Positions 18,881 through 30,301 of a DNA stretch of 64,000 nucleotides are shown in pieces. The position numbers and the translations under genes are program-made. Each line of letters opens with the position of its first letter. Position 1 is the first letter of the stretch. Under the pieces are notes generated by a model, which saw only the letters and a list, made by a program, of their open reading frames with translations, did no database searches and was not told the origin of the DNA. The DNA is from Candidatus Sumerlaeota bacterium (GTDB lineage: Bacteria; Sumerlaeota; Sumerlaeia; SLMS01; JAHLLQ01): contig JASGMJ010000014.1 of NCBI GenBank assembly GCA_030156535.1, positions 51,915 to 115,914 of the forward strand, read 5' to 3'.

Positions 18881-20302
18881 ATGACGGGCACTCAGAAATT
18901 CGGTGTGGTGGGACTTGCAGTGATGGGCGAGAACATCGCCCTGAACATCGAGCGCAACGGGTTCCCCATTGCCGTCTACAACCGGACGACGAGCGTGACC
19001 GATGCGTTCCTCTCGGGCCGCGCGGCGGGCAGGAACGTCGTGGGAGCCAGGACTCTCGAAGAGCTCGTCGCCGCGCTCGAACGCCCGCGCCGCATTCTCG
19101 TGATGGTCAAGGCCGGTGCTCCCGTCGATGCCGTCGTCAGCCAGCTCGCCCCGATGCTCGACGAGGGCGACATCATCATCGACGGCGGCAACAGCCTGTA
19201 CCGCGACACCGAGCGCCGCGTGAAGGAGTCCGAGGGCAAACCCTACGTCTTCTTCGGCATGGGCGTCAGCGGCGGCGAGGAAGGCGCCCTCTGGGGGCCC
19301 AGCCTGATGCCGGGCGGCGACACGAAAGCCTACGAGGACCTGCGCCCCATTCTCGAAGCCATCGCCGCAAAGACCGACAGCGGCCCCTGCGTGACGTATT
19401 GCGGACGCGGCAGCGCCGGGCACTTCGTCAAGATGGTCCACAACGGCATTGAGTACGGCGACATGCAACTGATCGCCGAGGCTTACGATCTTCTCCGCCA
19501 TGCCGGTGGCGTCTCCAACGGCGCGGACATGCACCGCATCTTCGAGGAATGGAATGCCGGCGAGTTGCAGTCGTTCCTGATCGAGATCACCCGCGACATC
19601 GTCAACCACAAGGACCCGGAAGGCGACGGACTGCTGATCGACAAAATCGTCGATTCCGCCGGGCAGAAGGGCACTGGCAAGTGGACGACGATCGCCGCGA
19701 TGGAGTACGGCGTGCCGATCCCCACGATCACGGCCGCCGTAGATGCGCGTCTCGTTTCCGCGCTCAGGCCCGAGCGCATCGCCGCCGCCAAGAAGCTCAC
19801 CGGTGCCGCGCCCACGCCGCTCTCGCCCGGCGAGCGCAAGGCTTTCGTCGATGACGTCCGCCAGGCGCTCTACGCCTCGAAAATCTGCTCGTATGCCCAG
19901 GGACTTGCGCTGCTCAAGGCGGCCTCGGTTGAACATGACTACGGCATCGAGATCGGCAGCATCGCCCGCATCTGGAAGGGTGGATGCATCATCCGCGCGG
20001 TCTTCCTCGACGCCATCACGCAGGCCTACCGCCGCAATCCCGAGCTCGCCAATCTGCTGATGGACGACGAGTTCGCCAGCGCCATCGGCCAGCGTGACGC
20101 GGCATGGCGGCGTGTCGTGCGCACGGCAGCACAGATGGGCATCGCGACGCCCGCGTTCAGTGCCTCGCTTGCCTACTACGACGCCTACCGCCGCGCGCGC
20201 GGACCCGCGTATCTCATTCAGGCACAGCGCGACTACTTCGGCGCGCACACCTTCCAGCGCACCGACAAGGAAGGCACCTTTCACGAGAAGTGGGCTGAAT
20301 GA
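18881..20302 (+). CDS. gnd: 6-phosphogluconate dehydrogenase (decarboxylating)
   Basis: Converts 6-phosphogluconate to ribulose-5-phosphate with NADP+. The coenzyme site VVGLAVMGENIALNIERNG is at about 6-24, IDGGNSLYRDTERR near 104, and the substrate-binding GHFVKMVHNGIEYGDMQ near 183-199. The protein ends FHEKWAE, as long 6PGDHs do, and is 473 residues. It completes the oxidative branch. The stop overlaps the next gene's ATG (ATGA). Confidence 0.97.
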   Translation: MTGTQKFGVVGLAVMGENIALNIERNGFPIAVYNRTTSVTDAFLSGRAAGRNVVGARTLEELVAALERPRRILVMVKAGAPVDAVVSQLAPMLDEGDIIIDGGNSLYRDTERRVKESEGKPYVFFGMGVSGGEEGALWGPSLMPGGDTKAYEDLRPILEAIAAKTDSGPCVTYCGRGSAGHFVKMVHNGIEYGDMQLIAEAYDLLRHAGGVSNGADMHRIFEEWNAGELQSFLIEITRDIVNHKDPEGDGLLIDKIVDSAGQKGTGKWTTIAAMEYGVPIPTITAAVDARLVSALRPERIAAAKKLTGAAPTPLSPGERKAFVDDVRQALYASKICSYAQGLALLKAASVEHDYGIEIGSIARIWKGGCIIRAVFLDAITQAYRRNPELANLLMDDEFASAIGQRDAAWRRVVRTAAQMGIATPAFSASLAYYDAYRRARGPAYLIQAQRDYFGAHTFQRTDKEGTFHEKWAE

Positions 20303-21282
20303 CGGGGATTCCGGACTTCTCGGTCGTCGTCGCCAACTGGGAGGGCGAACGCTGGCTCGCGCGGACGTTGTCGGCGCTCCAGCTCTCCGCCCGCCGAACG
20401 GGGCTGGCAGGCGAGATTCTCGTTGTCGATGACGCGAGCACCGATCGCTCCGCGGACGTCGTGCGGCGTGGCTTTCCGAAAGTGCGTCTGCTCGTCAACG
20501 AGCGTAACGAAGGCTTCGGCGAATCGACAATGCGCGGCGTGCGTGCCGCGCGCGGCCGCGTCGTGGTGCTGTGCAACAACGACCTCGTTCCCAAGGAAGA
20601 GTTCCTGCCGAATCTCCTGCGCTGGTTCGACGGGGATGCCGCGCGTCTGCCCGGCAACGTCGTGATTCCGCGCGACCGTCTGTTTGGCGTCAGCGCGCGG
20701 ACTCTTTCGTGGTTCGACGGCACGCCGAATCAACTCTGCATGGGCGCCGTGTGGCAGGGCGGCCGGCTCACACCCGCGTGGACGGATCCGCGCCGCGCCT
20801 CTCCGGCGCTCTTTGTTCAGGCAGGTGCGGCGGCCTACGACCGTGCCGCGTTGCTGCGTCTCGGCGGCCTCTCGTCCCTGTTCGCGCCGGGCTACTGGGA
20901 GGACTACGACCTCTCTTACCGCGCGGCGAAGGCGGGTTACGCGTCGATCTACGATCCCGAGGCACTCGCGCTGCATCATGGCGGCGGGTCGATGACCAAG
21001 CGTTTCGGCGAGCAGCGCGTGGCGCGTCTCAAGGCCCGCAACCACCTGCTGTTCGAGTGGATGAACCTGAGCGAGCCGCGTCTCGTTGCGACCTACTGTC
21101 TGCGTCTGGCGTTTTCCGTGGCGCGGGAATGGGCAACGGGCCGGCATCCGGCGTTGACGCTGGCAGTGCTCGACGCCCTGGGGCAGCTGCGGCCCGCGCT
21201 GGCCGAGCGTTCGCGGCGGCGGCGCACCATTGGGGACGGAGTCCTGCTCGCCCGCTACGGCGCGGGCACACCGTCCTACTGA
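20299..21282 (+). CDS. Family 2 glycosyltransferase
   Basis: The N-terminal GT-A fold has VVVANWEGERWLARTLSAL and the UDP-binding strand LVVDDASTDRSADVV; the DXD-like element is CNNDLVPK at about 92-99 of the protein. GYWEDYDLSYRAAKAGY near 198-214 is the acceptor/catalytic WEDxDLxxR motif typical of rhamnosyl- and related transferases. 327 residues. The start overlaps gnd (ATGA). It is probably envelope-polysaccharide related, but the sugar is unknown. Its stop overlaps that of the convergent gene by 7 nt. Confidence 0.87.
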   Translation: MTGIPDFSVVVANWEGERWLARTLSALQLSARRTGLAGEILVVDDASTDRSADVVRRGFPKVRLLVNERNEGFGESTMRGVRAARGRVVVLCNNDLVPKEEFLPNLLRWFDGDAARLPGNVVIPRDRLFGVSARTLSWFDGTPNQLCMGAVWQGGRLTPAWTDPRRASPALFVQAGAAAYDRAALLRLGGLSSLFAPGYWEDYDLSYRAAKAGYASIYDPEALALHHGGGSMTKRFGEQRVARLKARNHLLFEWMNLSEPRLVATYCLRLAFSVAREWATGRHPALTLAVLDALGQLRPALAERSRRRRTIGDGVLLARYGAGTPSY

Positions 21283-22628
21283 TCCGCCGTCCGTTCGGCT
21301 TCGGCTTCCAGCCGGTAGGGATCGGGCAACAGGGGCTCGTAGCCGGGATGGCGTTCGATCAGGCGGTCGCGGACGAGGGCCGCGCCCTCAATGTCGCCCG
21401 AAGCGATAAGCTCCTTGAAGGCGATCAGCTGCAAGTTGAGCACTTCCGGCCGCACCTCCGCCATCGTGGCGGCCAGGCGCGCACGGAACGCACCGGGCAT
21501 CCGGAGCACGTCCTTGCGCGTGGCCATGTCGATCTCCAGGCAGATCGGCGTGGCGGGAAAGCGATACATCAGGTACTCGAAGTCCTGGGGGATCTCGTCC
21601 ATCGCGAGCAGTCGCGCGTTGGTGGCCAGGCGCTGGATGCGGAGCGCGGGAACGTCGGGCCATTGCTCGATGGCCCGGCTCAGCGTTTCGACGGCATCCT
21701 CGGCGGACTGCAACTGCGCGAGCAACGCCAGCGCCGGCGGATAATCCGGGTGTTCCGCGAGGTACTTGCGAACCTCCGCTTCCAGGCGCCGGTTGGGGTA
21801 CTCCTCATCATACGGAATCCGCACTTCGCCAAAGAGTGCGGCGGGGGGCTCGCCTGCCTTCGTGACGCTGTACTTGCCGTCCAGCGGCAACGCCTCCAGC
21901 AAGTCGATCAGCCCTGTTCGCCCCACGTCGGGCATCGTGATTTCCTGCCCGGGTTTGAACTGACCAAGGCTCGTCGCCATCTCGATCGCGGCGTTCAGTT
22001 CGCCGAGCAACTCCTGCGTTTTCTCCGCAGCCTTCATGGGGCCGGATTCGCGCATGCGAATGGCAAAGCGCCGCGTTTCGATTTCGCGCCGCATTATTTC
22101 CGGCAACTCGGGATCCTTCTCCAGTTCTCCCCATGCACGGTAGAGAAGCGGTGACCCTTCGTTCACCCGGCTGCGGTAAACCTGCGCGGCCTGAAGCTGC
22201 TTCATCGCCCCGAACACGATGTCGTAGGCATCGCCCCGCGTGCAGAGAAAACGCTGTGTTTTCGGAGAGAAAACGTACTCCATTCCTTCGGGCGCCTCGA
22301 ACGGCGTTTCCGTATAGCCGCCTGCCAGCAGGCGCGCCTGGGTGACATCCGTCACGGCCGGATTTTCCGCCAGGAACTGGCGCGCCGCGCGGGTCAGCGC
22401 CACCAGGTCCTTGCGGACGCGGGCTGCCTCGTCGGTGGAAGCGGCGGGGGGCGGCTCCTCGACGTAGAGCCCGGCCACGCCCCAGCACTGCTCGTAGCGC
22501 AGAATCCACTCTGCAGGCAGGCGCTCCGCTTTCTCGCTCTCCTGTGCGAAGAGGGGAGGGGGGGAGATCGCGGCAGCGGCGGCCAGCAGCAGGAGAAGGA
22601 GAACCGGAAGTGTCGGGCGTGAAAGCAT
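21276..22628 (-). CDS. Secreted protein of unknown function
   Basis: From the ATG at 22628 (GAGG 9 nt upstream) the protein has a cleavable signal peptide, MLSRPTLPVLLLLLLAAAAA, ending before FAQES. The 450-residue mature part is helix-rich and acidic, with repeated ExxLxxLxxAxxxWP-type stretches that may be degenerate TPR-like repeats near 330-400 (YPPALALLAQLQSAEDAVET). No known family. It is convergent with the glycosyltransferase gene and divergent from ruvA. Confidence 0.72.
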   Translation of the reverse strand: MLSRPTLPVLLLLLLAAAAAISPPPLFAQESEKAERLPAEWILRYEQCWGVAGLYVEEPPPAASTDEAARVRKDLVALTRAARQFLAENPAVTDVTQARLLAGGYTETPFEAPEGMEYVFSPKTQRFLCTRGDAYDIVFGAMKQLQAAQVYRSRVNEGSPLLYRAWGELEKDPELPEIMRREIETRRFAIRMRESGPMKAAEKTQELLGELNAAIEMATSLGQFKPGQEITMPDVGRTGLIDLLEALPLDGKYSVTKAGEPPAALFGEVRIPYDEEYPNRRLEAEVRKYLAEHPDYPPALALLAQLQSAEDAVETLSRAIEQWPDVPALRIQRLATNARLLAMDEIPQDFEYLMYRFPATPICLEIDMATRKDVLRMPGAFRARLAATMAEVRPEVLNLQLIAFKELIASGDIEGAALVRDRLIERHPGYEPLLPDPYRLEAEAERTADQ

Positions 22629-22762
22629 CGTCAGAACCTCGCCGTCACTTTCATGAAGTCGGATTCGGCGGGAAAGCGGAAAGCACAGGGCCACGGCCTT
22701 GACCTTCCTTCCCTCCGCGTCCGACAGTTCCCGTCTCGATCCTCTTCAACGGATGTCCGGCC

Positions 22763-23368
22763 ATGCTGCACTCGCTCCAGGGTAAACTGCTCGAAGCAGA
22801 CGAAGACCACGCCGTCGTGGACGTGGGCGGGCTGCGTTTCCGCGTTGAAATCCCGGGGAGCACGGCGGCTCAACTGCCAAAGCCCGGCGAGCCGGTCGAG
22901 TTGTTGACGAATCTGGCGTTCAACGCCAACGACGGCACGTTCAGCCTCTTCGGATTCCGCACGTCCATGGAGCGCGACTGCTTCGACGTGCTGCTCGGCA
23001 TGTCGGGAATTGGCCCGCGCAAGGCGCTGATGATGCTCTCGCAGATCGAGATCGGCGCCTTTGCCCGCGCCATTGTCGCCGGTGACCTCGCCTATGTTTC
23101 GAGCATCAAGGGCGTGGGCAAGAAAACGGCCGAGCGCCTGCTCGTTGAACTGCGCGAGAAAATGGCGGTCTTCGTGGGCACCTCGCCCGCAGAGGCAGCA
23201 TTTGTCCCCCTTGCCGGGCGCGAGAACATCACCGACGCGATCAAGGCGCTCATGGCTCTCGGAACGCGCCCCGCCGTGGCGGAAAAGGCAGTCCGTTCAG
23301 CCGTCGAGGCCCTCGGCGAAGAGGCCAGCACGGAAGATCTGGTGCGCGAAGGCCTGAAGAGGCGCTGA
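22763..23368 (+). CDS. ruvA: Holliday junction branch migration protein RuvA
   Basis: RuvA binds four-way DNA junctions and recruits the RuvB motor. The OB-fold N-terminus, the two helix-hairpin-helix motifs (LLGMSGIGPRKALMML and SSIKGVGKKTAERLLVEL) and the small C-terminal domain III (DAIKALMALGTRPAVAEKAV) are all present in 201 residues. No ruvB or ruvC is next to it; a strong terminator follows 21 nt after the stop. Confidence 0.97.
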   Translation: MLHSLQGKLLEADEDHAVVDVGGLRFRVEIPGSTAAQLPKPGEPVELLTNLAFNANDGTFSLFGFRTSMERDCFDVLLGMSGIGPRKALMMLSQIEIGAFARAIVAGDLAYVSSIKGVGKKTAERLLVELREKMAVFVGTSPAEAAFVPLAGRENITDAIKALMALGTRPAVAEKAVRSAVEALGEEASTEDLVREGLKRR

Positions 23369-23389
23369 AGTCCCAGGCCGTCCCAATGA

Positions 23390-23423
23390 AAAGGGCACCG
23401 CTGGAAAGCCAACGGTGCCCTTT
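23390..23423. terminator. Bidirectional terminator between ruvA and the lipoprotein gene
   Basis: AAAGGGCACCG (23390-23400) pairs perfectly with CGGTGCCCTTT (23413-23423) around a 12-nt loop. The stem has A-runs and T-runs at its base on both strands, suiting the convergent genes on either side. Confidence 0.9.
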
Positions 23424-23446
23424 GCTTGTTTACGGATTCGTGTCCC

Positions 23447-24013
23447 TTAGAACGGGAGGATGCTCGTGATCATGTCCATCAGGCCGCCGACGCCGGAGGC
23501 TTCCTTGGCAGGGGTGCGCAGCACGGTCTCTTCGTTTTCAAAGAGGGCATCCACGTAGCTTTGCACGTCCACCGTCGTGGCATCCGTCATCACAACGGGG
23601 TAGCCGGTGACGGTGTAGTCGATGTCATAGTAGAAGGGGGGGATGCCGGTGCGATCGGCGGTGATGCGGGAAATGTACAGGCCGTCGGCGCCAGAGGCGT
23701 CAATGGCGCGCCCTGCGGCAACCGAGGCAAGACCCTTGAGCTGGCGCTGGCCAACGCTGTCCCAAATCAGAGCCTGCTCTCCCTGCACGGAATCGCCCGC
23801 GATCGGAAAGCCAAGCACGTAGGTCTTCGTCGCGAAGCCGGACTGCTTGTCGGTCATCAGGGTATTGCTGGTCACGATGGGAGCGTGCAGCACCTGGATC
23901 CCATCGGGGGCAAGCTGCTGGTTTGCGGTCGCATAGTCAGCCTGCTTGATTCCGCATCCGCTCGCCATCAACACAACTCCCAAACATGCTGCGAGTCCGA
24001 TCAATTTTCTCAT
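23447..24013 (-). CDS. Lipoprotein of unknown function
   Basis: ATG at 24013 has AAGGAGAAGGA upstream (reverse strand). The signal peptide MRKLIGLAACLGVVLMASGC has its lipobox cysteine at 20. The 188-residue product is beta-rich with phrases such as YYDIDYTVTGYPVVM; I recognise no family. It stands alone between ruvA (convergent) and metG (same strand, 169 nt further up). The gap towards metG is AT-rich for this genome and probably carries its promoter, though I see no clear consensus. Confidence 0.75.
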   Translation of the reverse strand: MRKLIGLAACLGVVLMASGCGIKQADYATANQQLAPDGIQVLHAPIVTSNTLMTDKQSGFATKTYVLGFPIAGDSVQGEQALIWDSVGQRQLKGLASVAAGRAIDASGADGLYISRITADRTGIPPFYYDIDYTVTGYPVVMTDATTVDVQSYVDALFENEETVLRTPAKEASGVGGLMDMITSILPF

Positions 24014-24182
24014 GTTTTCCTTCTCCTTGTGAAGAGGTAACGATAGTCGCACATCACTTAAGAGGAAGGAAACGCACTTGGCCGCAACGCGGGCAAGTGA
24101 AAATGGATTGTCAGGAAACCACGGGGGTTAAGGGCGCCATCCTGTTTATGAAGTTTGATAACAGCTGGGCAGGCGAATTTGT

Positions 24183-25952
<1,770 letters not shown>

Positions 25953-26157
25953 GGCAGAGGAGTCCTTTCCCGGTGGGTCCCGTCTGGGACGGCTGGCTCA
26001 GGGCGTGTTGTGTGTCCTGTCGCGCCCCCGGGACGCAAGTCCAGGGATTGCAGAGAAGAGCATCCGAAGTGAATCGCTTTCGGTGGAGAGCGAAAACGGC
26101 TTGGCCGGGGAGCGGTGCTGGGGCAGGGATCAGACATCCCAGCGCGAGGCCACGCCC

Positions 26158-27483
26158 ATGTGGGTGTTTGAACACGTCGTCCAGTTCCTGACCGTTGATT
26201 TGTGGCGTCTTAAGGTGGAGGACCTGGCTCCCCGCAAGGCCATGTTCGTCAAGATGCTCCGGGTCCTCGGTGTTTCCGTGCGTGATTTCCGGGGCGACAA
26301 GGTCACCCTGCGCGCGTCGGCGCTGACGTTCTACACGCTGATGTCGATCGTTCCGATCCTCGCCATGACCTTTGGCATCGCCAAGGGTTTCGGCTTTGAG
26401 GAGAAGCTCTCGAGCCAGCTTCGCGAGGCGCTTCCCAACCAGCAGGACGTCGTCGAGAACCTGATCATGTTCTCCAATCAGCTCCTCGCCCAGACGCGCG
26501 GCGGCCTCATCGCCGGCATCGGCTTGATCGTCCTGATCTGGACGGTCGTCAAGATGCTCGGCAACATCGAGGAGTCCTTCAACGCCATTTGGGGAATTCA
26601 CAAGGGGCGGCCGCTGCTGCGCAAGTTCAGCGACTACCTCTCCTTCCTCTTCGTTTCGCCAATCCTGTTCTTTGCCTCGAGCAGCGTCACCGTCTTCGTG
26701 AGTGCCCAGCTTGAGAATCTGATCGAGCGATTCGGCATCGCAGGTGCCGTCGCCGCGGCGCTGACCTCCGGAATGCGCCTGCTCTCGCTAGTTATTCTCT
26801 GGGCGCTGTTTTCCTTTACCTACGTCTTCATGCCGAACACGAAGGTTCGCCTGAAGTCCGCAGTTGCAGCGGGCATTTTTGCCGGGACGCTCTTCTTCCT
26901 GCTCCAGTTGGTCTATGTGCGCTTCCAGATCGGCGTTGGACGCGCCAACGCCATCTACGGCAGCTTCGCGGCACTGCCCCTGTTCCTGACCTGGCTTCAG
27001 CTCAGCTGGATCGTCGTGCTCTTCGGGGCCGAGGTGGCCTGGGCGCATCAGCATCTCGATCGCTTCGAGTGGGGGCAGGAGAGCAAGAGCGCCGCGCGGG
27101 TGCTGCGCCGCAAGGTGGAGCTGGGCATGATGCGCATGGCCGTCCGCCGCTTTTGCGAGGCGGAACCGCCCCCCACCTATGACGATTTTCGTGAGGCAAT
27201 CGATGCGCCCCGCGTGCTTCTGCAGAACTGCGTGGAGGAGCTGAAGGATGCACGTTTGCTTTCCGAGACCCTGCTCGATGAGAAGGGCATGGTGGGCTTC
27301 CAGCCTGCCGCCGATGTCAGCGACCTCACCGTTGCCGACGTCCTGACGCGGCTGGATTCGATCGGCGACACGGAAGTTCCCATCTCCGGAACCGACGAGA
27401 TGGTTCAGGCCTACGCGAAGGTTGACGAGATGCGCAAGGAGCTGCGCGCGCTCGATTGCAACCGCCTGCTCAAGGAACTCTGA
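26158..27483 (+). CDS. YihY/BrkB family inner membrane protein with cytoplasmic C-terminal extension
   Basis: ATG 26158 follows GAGG by 8 nt; the frame is open from 25924 but without a ribosome site. The 441-residue protein has the six-helix YihY/BrkB (formerly RNase BN) domain, opening KVTLRASALTFYTLMSIVPI at about 49-68. It ends the membrane part with LPLFLTWLQLSWIVVLFGAEVAWAHQH. A 130-residue soluble tail follows, with a winged-helix-like stretch (DARLLSETLLDEKGMVGFQPA). The family was once called ribonuclease BN; that is not the function. It overlaps the rhodanese gene by 1 nt. Confidence 0.9.
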   Translation: MWVFEHVVQFLTVDLWRLKVEDLAPRKAMFVKMLRVLGVSVRDFRGDKVTLRASALTFYTLMSIVPILAMTFGIAKGFGFEEKLSSQLREALPNQQDVVENLIMFSNQLLAQTRGGLIAGIGLIVLIWTVVKMLGNIEESFNAIWGIHKGRPLLRKFSDYLSFLFVSPILFFASSSVTVFVSAQLENLIERFGIAGAVAAALTSGMRLLSLVILWALFSFTYVFMPNTKVRLKSAVAAGIFAGTLFFLLQLVYVRFQIGVGRANAIYGSFAALPLFLTWLQLSWIVVLFGAEVAWAHQHLDRFEWGQESKSAARVLRRKVELGMMRMAVRRFCEAEPPPTYDDFREAIDAPRVLLQNCVEELKDARLLSETLLDEKGMVGFQPAADVSDLTVADVLTRLDSIGDTEVPISGTDEMVQAYAKVDEMRKELRALDCNRLLKEL

Positions 27484-28028
27484 TGCGTCCACCGATCTCC
27501 TGGTTGCTCGCCATTCTCCTCGCCTTGAGTGGGGGGTGCTCGGACGGTGGCGACCGGCGCGAGCGGCTCGTCTCGGAATCCCGCGACGCGGTGGCCCGGT
27601 TCGATGCGCCTGTGTTGAGCGTCGACGAACTCCGCCGCATGGAGCAGCAGGACGACGGGATTCTCCTCGTCGATACGCGCGCGGATGCCGAGTTCGCCGT
27701 CAGCCATCTTCCCGGTGCGATTCACTGGGACCCCTACGAGAATCCCGAGGCTGTACCTGAAGAAGTTGCCGATGCCCTTCGCGCGGGCAGGCCGGCGGTC
27801 TTCTATTGCAGCATCGGCTATCGTTCGGGCCATGGCGCCGATCTCGCGCGCGAAGCGTTGCGTGCGCGCGGCACCGATGTTCCCGCAACGGCGTGCCTGA
27901 ATCTGGAGGGCGGCATCTTCGAGTGGGCCGAGCAGGGCGGCGCGCTTGAAGGCGGCACGCTCGTGCATCCTTACGACGCCCGTTGGGGCAGGCTGCTCCG
28001 TCCCGATTTGCGTGCGCCGATCGATTGA
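27483..28028 (+). CDS. Rhodanese-domain lipoprotein
   Basis: Starts at ATG 27483, inside the yihY stop (TGATG). The signal peptide MRPPISWLLAILLALSGGC has the lipobox cysteine at 19. The 181-residue product contains a rhodanese domain with catalytic cysteine 109 in the loop FYCSIGYRSG, so it is a likely active persulfide carrier rather than an inactive relative. It would act at the periplasmic side of the membrane. A bidirectional terminator separates it from leuA. Confidence 0.87.
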   Translation: MRPPISWLLAILLALSGGCSDGGDRRERLVSESRDAVARFDAPVLSVDELRRMEQQDDGILLVDTRADAEFAVSHLPGAIHWDPYENPEAVPEEVADALRAGRPAVFYCSIGYRSGHGADLAREALRARGTDVPATACLNLEGGIFEWAEQGGALEGGTLVHPYDARWGRLLRPDLRAPID

Positions 28029-28056
28029 GGGCGCCCCGCTCCCGTACAAAGGAAAC

Positions 28057-28088
28057 GGCGCCGGGAGAGAAGGAGTTCTCCCGGCGCC
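28057..28088. terminator. Bidirectional terminator between the rhodanese gene and leuA
   Basis: GGCGCCGGGAGA (28057-28068) pairs perfectly with TCTCCCGGCGCC (28077-28088), a 12-bp stem with an 8-nt loop. TTTGTCTT follows on the + strand, and the other strand has TTTCC nearby. It serves the two convergent genes. Confidence 0.9.
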
Positions 28089-28120
28089 GGTTTGTCTTCT
28101 TCGTTGAACCGGGTTTGGCG

Positions 28121-29710
28121 TTACACGCCGGTGTTCACTTTCTCGTTTTCGCCCGATTCGCGTTGCGCGGCGATCAGCTCCTGCACGTGCAGGCTGTTCA
28201 GCGCATTGATGTACGCCTTGATGGCGGCGAGCACGACGTCGGTGCTCGTGCCGCGTCCCTTCACGGTGCGGCCGCCCTTGCGCTGGATGCGCACCATCAC
28301 GCGGCCGAGTGCGTCCTCGCCCTCGGTGACGGCGTCGAGTTCGAAGTCGACCAGGTGCAGGTACTCGCCGACGATTTCATCCACCGCCTTGAAGGCGGCA
28401 TCCACGGGGCCGTCGCCCTCTGCCTTTGCCTGGCGCTTTTCGCCGTTGAAGCTCATCACGACTTCCGCCGTCGGCTTGACATCGGAGCCGGATACGACGT
28501 GGAACGACTCGAGCTGCCACGCCTGCGCGGCGCCCTTGTACATCACCTCGTCGACGAGAGCGATCAGGTCGTCTTCGTAGACTTCCTTCTTCTTGTCGCA
28601 GATTTCCTTGAAGCGCGCGAAGGCCTTCTCGATTTCCTCGGCCGTCAACGCATAGCCCAGCGCCTGCACCCGCGTCGTGAAGGCATGGCGCCCCGAGTGC
28701 TTGCCCATCACGAGCCCTTCGCCCGTCCAGCCGACGGACTCCGGCGTCATGATCTCGTAGGTCTGCGCGTGCTTCAGCATTCCATCCTGGTGGATGCCCG
28801 ACTCGTGGGCGAACGCATTGGCACCCACGATGGCCTTGTTCGCCTGCACGCGCTGGCCCGTCATGTCGCTGACCAGCCGCGACGTCCGGTAGATTTCCTC
28901 GGACTTGATGCGCGTCTGGAGATTCCAGTAGTCGTGCCGCGTGACAAAGTTCATCGCGATCTCTTCCAGCGACGCGTTGCCCGCGCGCTCGCCGATGCCG
29001 TTGATCGTGCACTCGACCTGGCGCGCGCCCGCCTTCACCGCGGCCAGCGAATTCGCCACCGCAAGCCCCAGATCGTCGTGGCAATGCACCGAGATGATCG
29101 CGTTGCGCGCGGCGGGCACCTTCTCGAAGATGTAGGCGATGCGCGCGGCGTACTGCTCGGGCTGGCAATAGCCCACCGTGTCCGGGATGTTCACCGTGCC
29201 CGCGCCCGCCTCGATCACGGCGGCAACGATTTCGCACATAAAGTCCCAGTCCGTGCGCCCCGCGTCCTCCAGCGAGAACTCCACGTCCTCGACGAACGTG
29301 CGCGCATACGCCGTCATGTCGACGGCCATCTTGAGCACCTCCGCCGGCTGCTTGCGCAGCTTGTACTCCATGTGGATCGGCGACGTGGCCAGAAACGTGT
29401 GGATGCGCGGCTTGCTTGCCTGGGCAACGGCCTCTGCGCAGCACTTGATGTCGCCCTCGCGGGCACGCGCCAGACCCGCGATGATCGGTGCGTCGGCCAG
29501 CGTGCCGACCTCGGCCGCGATGCGCTGGACGGATTCGAAATCGCCGGGCGAACTGATCGGAAAGCCCGCCTCGATCACGTCCACCCGAAGGCGGGCCAAC
29601 TGGCGGGCCACCTCGATCTTTTCGCGCAGGTTCATGCTGCAGCCCGGCGATTGCTCGCCGTCGCGCAGCGTCGTATCAAAGATGATCACACGGTCGTTTG
29701 ATGCTGTCAT
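28121..29710 (-). CDS. leuA: 2-isopropylmalate synthase
   Basis: Condenses acetyl-CoA with 2-oxoisovalerate, the first committed step of leucine synthesis. The N-terminal HMG-CoA-lyase-like TIM barrel has [13 protein letters not shown] at about 10-22 and [15 protein letters not shown] near 200. The last 120 residues form the LeuA dimer/allosteric domain that responds to leucine. 529 residues is a normal length. ATG 29710 has AAAGGTGAG 7 nt upstream. A T-box leader (29919-30200) with its terminator lies in front, so leucine tRNA charging probably controls it. No other leu gene is in the window. Confidence 0.96.
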   Translation of the reverse strand: MTASNDRVIIFDTTLRDGEQSPGCSMNLREKIEVARQLARLRVDVIEAGFPISSPGDFESVQRIAAEVGTLADAPIIAGLARAREGDIKCCAEAVAQASKPRIHTFLATSPIHMEYKLRKQPAEVLKMAVDMTAYARTFVEDVEFSLEDAGRTDWDFMCEIVAAVIEAGAGTVNIPDTVGYCQPEQYAARIAYIFEKVPAARNAIISVHCHDDLGLAVANSLAAVKAGARQVECTINGIGERAGNASLEEIAMNFVTRHDYWNLQTRIKSEEIYRTSRLVSDMTGQRVQANKAIVGANAFAHESGIHQDGMLKHAQTYEIMTPESVGWTGEGLVMGKHSGRHAFTTRVQALGYALTAEEIEKAFARFKEICDKKKEVYEDDLIALVDEVMYKGAAQAWQLESFHVVSGSDVKPTAEVVMSFNGEKRQAKAEGDGPVDAAFKAVDEIVGEYLHLVDFELDAVTEGEDALGRVMVRIQRKGGRTVKGRGTSTDVVLAAIKAYINALNSLHVQELIAAQRESGENEKVNTGV

Positions 29711-29918
29711 GGTCTTCTCACCTTTATAGGGGCAAAGGAGCGTCGCTTTCGCGTTTGGCGCTCCCTGCGGGTCGATGGGTCGTTGTGGTCAGGCAATGGG
29801 TGGTGGGGGATTGAGGCCGTGACTGCCCCGCGCAGTGGCAGGTCACGGCCGGCGAAGTCGCAGTCCGGGGAGGAGGAGAATGTTGGCAAATGCGGCCGAC
29901 TTCATGATCGCCATTCCC

Positions 29919-30200
29919 AAAACAAAATGCCCCCGGCAGCCTCGATGGGCCTGCCGGGGGCGCAACTTGCGGTGCGCGGTACCACCCCGTCTTTGCCGCT
30001 GTTCCCTTGTGGGGGAGAGGCGGCGCTTCATTCGCTCCCGTCACGGGGGAGAACCCGGCTGGAACTACTGATCCTTGCGGACGTTCGCGCCAGCGGCTCG
30101 GAGGCCAGTTCGGAGGCCGGGGGCAGGGACCTTTCAGCCAGGAGTCCCCTCTCTGCTGCTCTGCCCGGTGACTCTTACTCTTCCTCGTCGTTGCCTTTGT
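29919..30200 (-). promoter_or_regulatory. T-box riboswitch controlling leuA
   Basis: On the leuA strand the T-box core GGGGTGGTACCGCG lies at 29975-29988. It is followed at once by a strong terminator (29929-29961) and preceded by about 200 nt of structured RNA. A stem I can be drawn: GACGAGG... with AGTA (30176-30179, reverse strand) facing GAA (30109-30111) in the specifier bulge. The next trinucleotide after GAA is CUG (30106-30108), a leucine codon. The distal part has GCAGAGAGGGG...GGCTGAAAGGTCC, close to the usual AGAGAG...GGUG-AAA pattern. The core and terminator are certain; the specifier assignment is my hand fold and could be off. Confidence 0.88.
29929..29961 (-). terminator. T-box attenuator terminator for leuA
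   Basis: GCCCCCGGCAG and CTGCCGGGGGC form a perfect 11-bp stem (29929-29939 with 29951-29961). On the leuA strand it is followed by ATTTTGTTTT (29919-29928). The T-box core lies just upstream of it, so uncharged tRNA-Leu would favour the alternative antiterminator. Confidence 0.92.
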
Positions 30201-30203
30201 GCC

Positions 30204-30227
30204 GCCGGGGTTCATTGAATCCCCGGC
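30204..30227. terminator. Hairpin upstream of the T-box
   Basis: GCCGGGG (30204-30210) pairs with CCCCGGC (30221-30227) around TTCATTGAAT. It has no T-run on either strand and lies just upstream of the T-box structure. Its role is unclear. Confidence 0.3.
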
Positions 30228-30301
30228 AATGTTGCCTAAAGACGTGGTCGGGCTGGACGGCCCATGTCAAGAGAGGAATTGTGCGCGGAGGTTGAGGAAC
30301 G

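Noticed and set aside
29783..30295. Possible gene on the + strand across the T-box region
   Set aside because: It runs antisense to a structured riboswitch and has no ribosome site or recognisable product.
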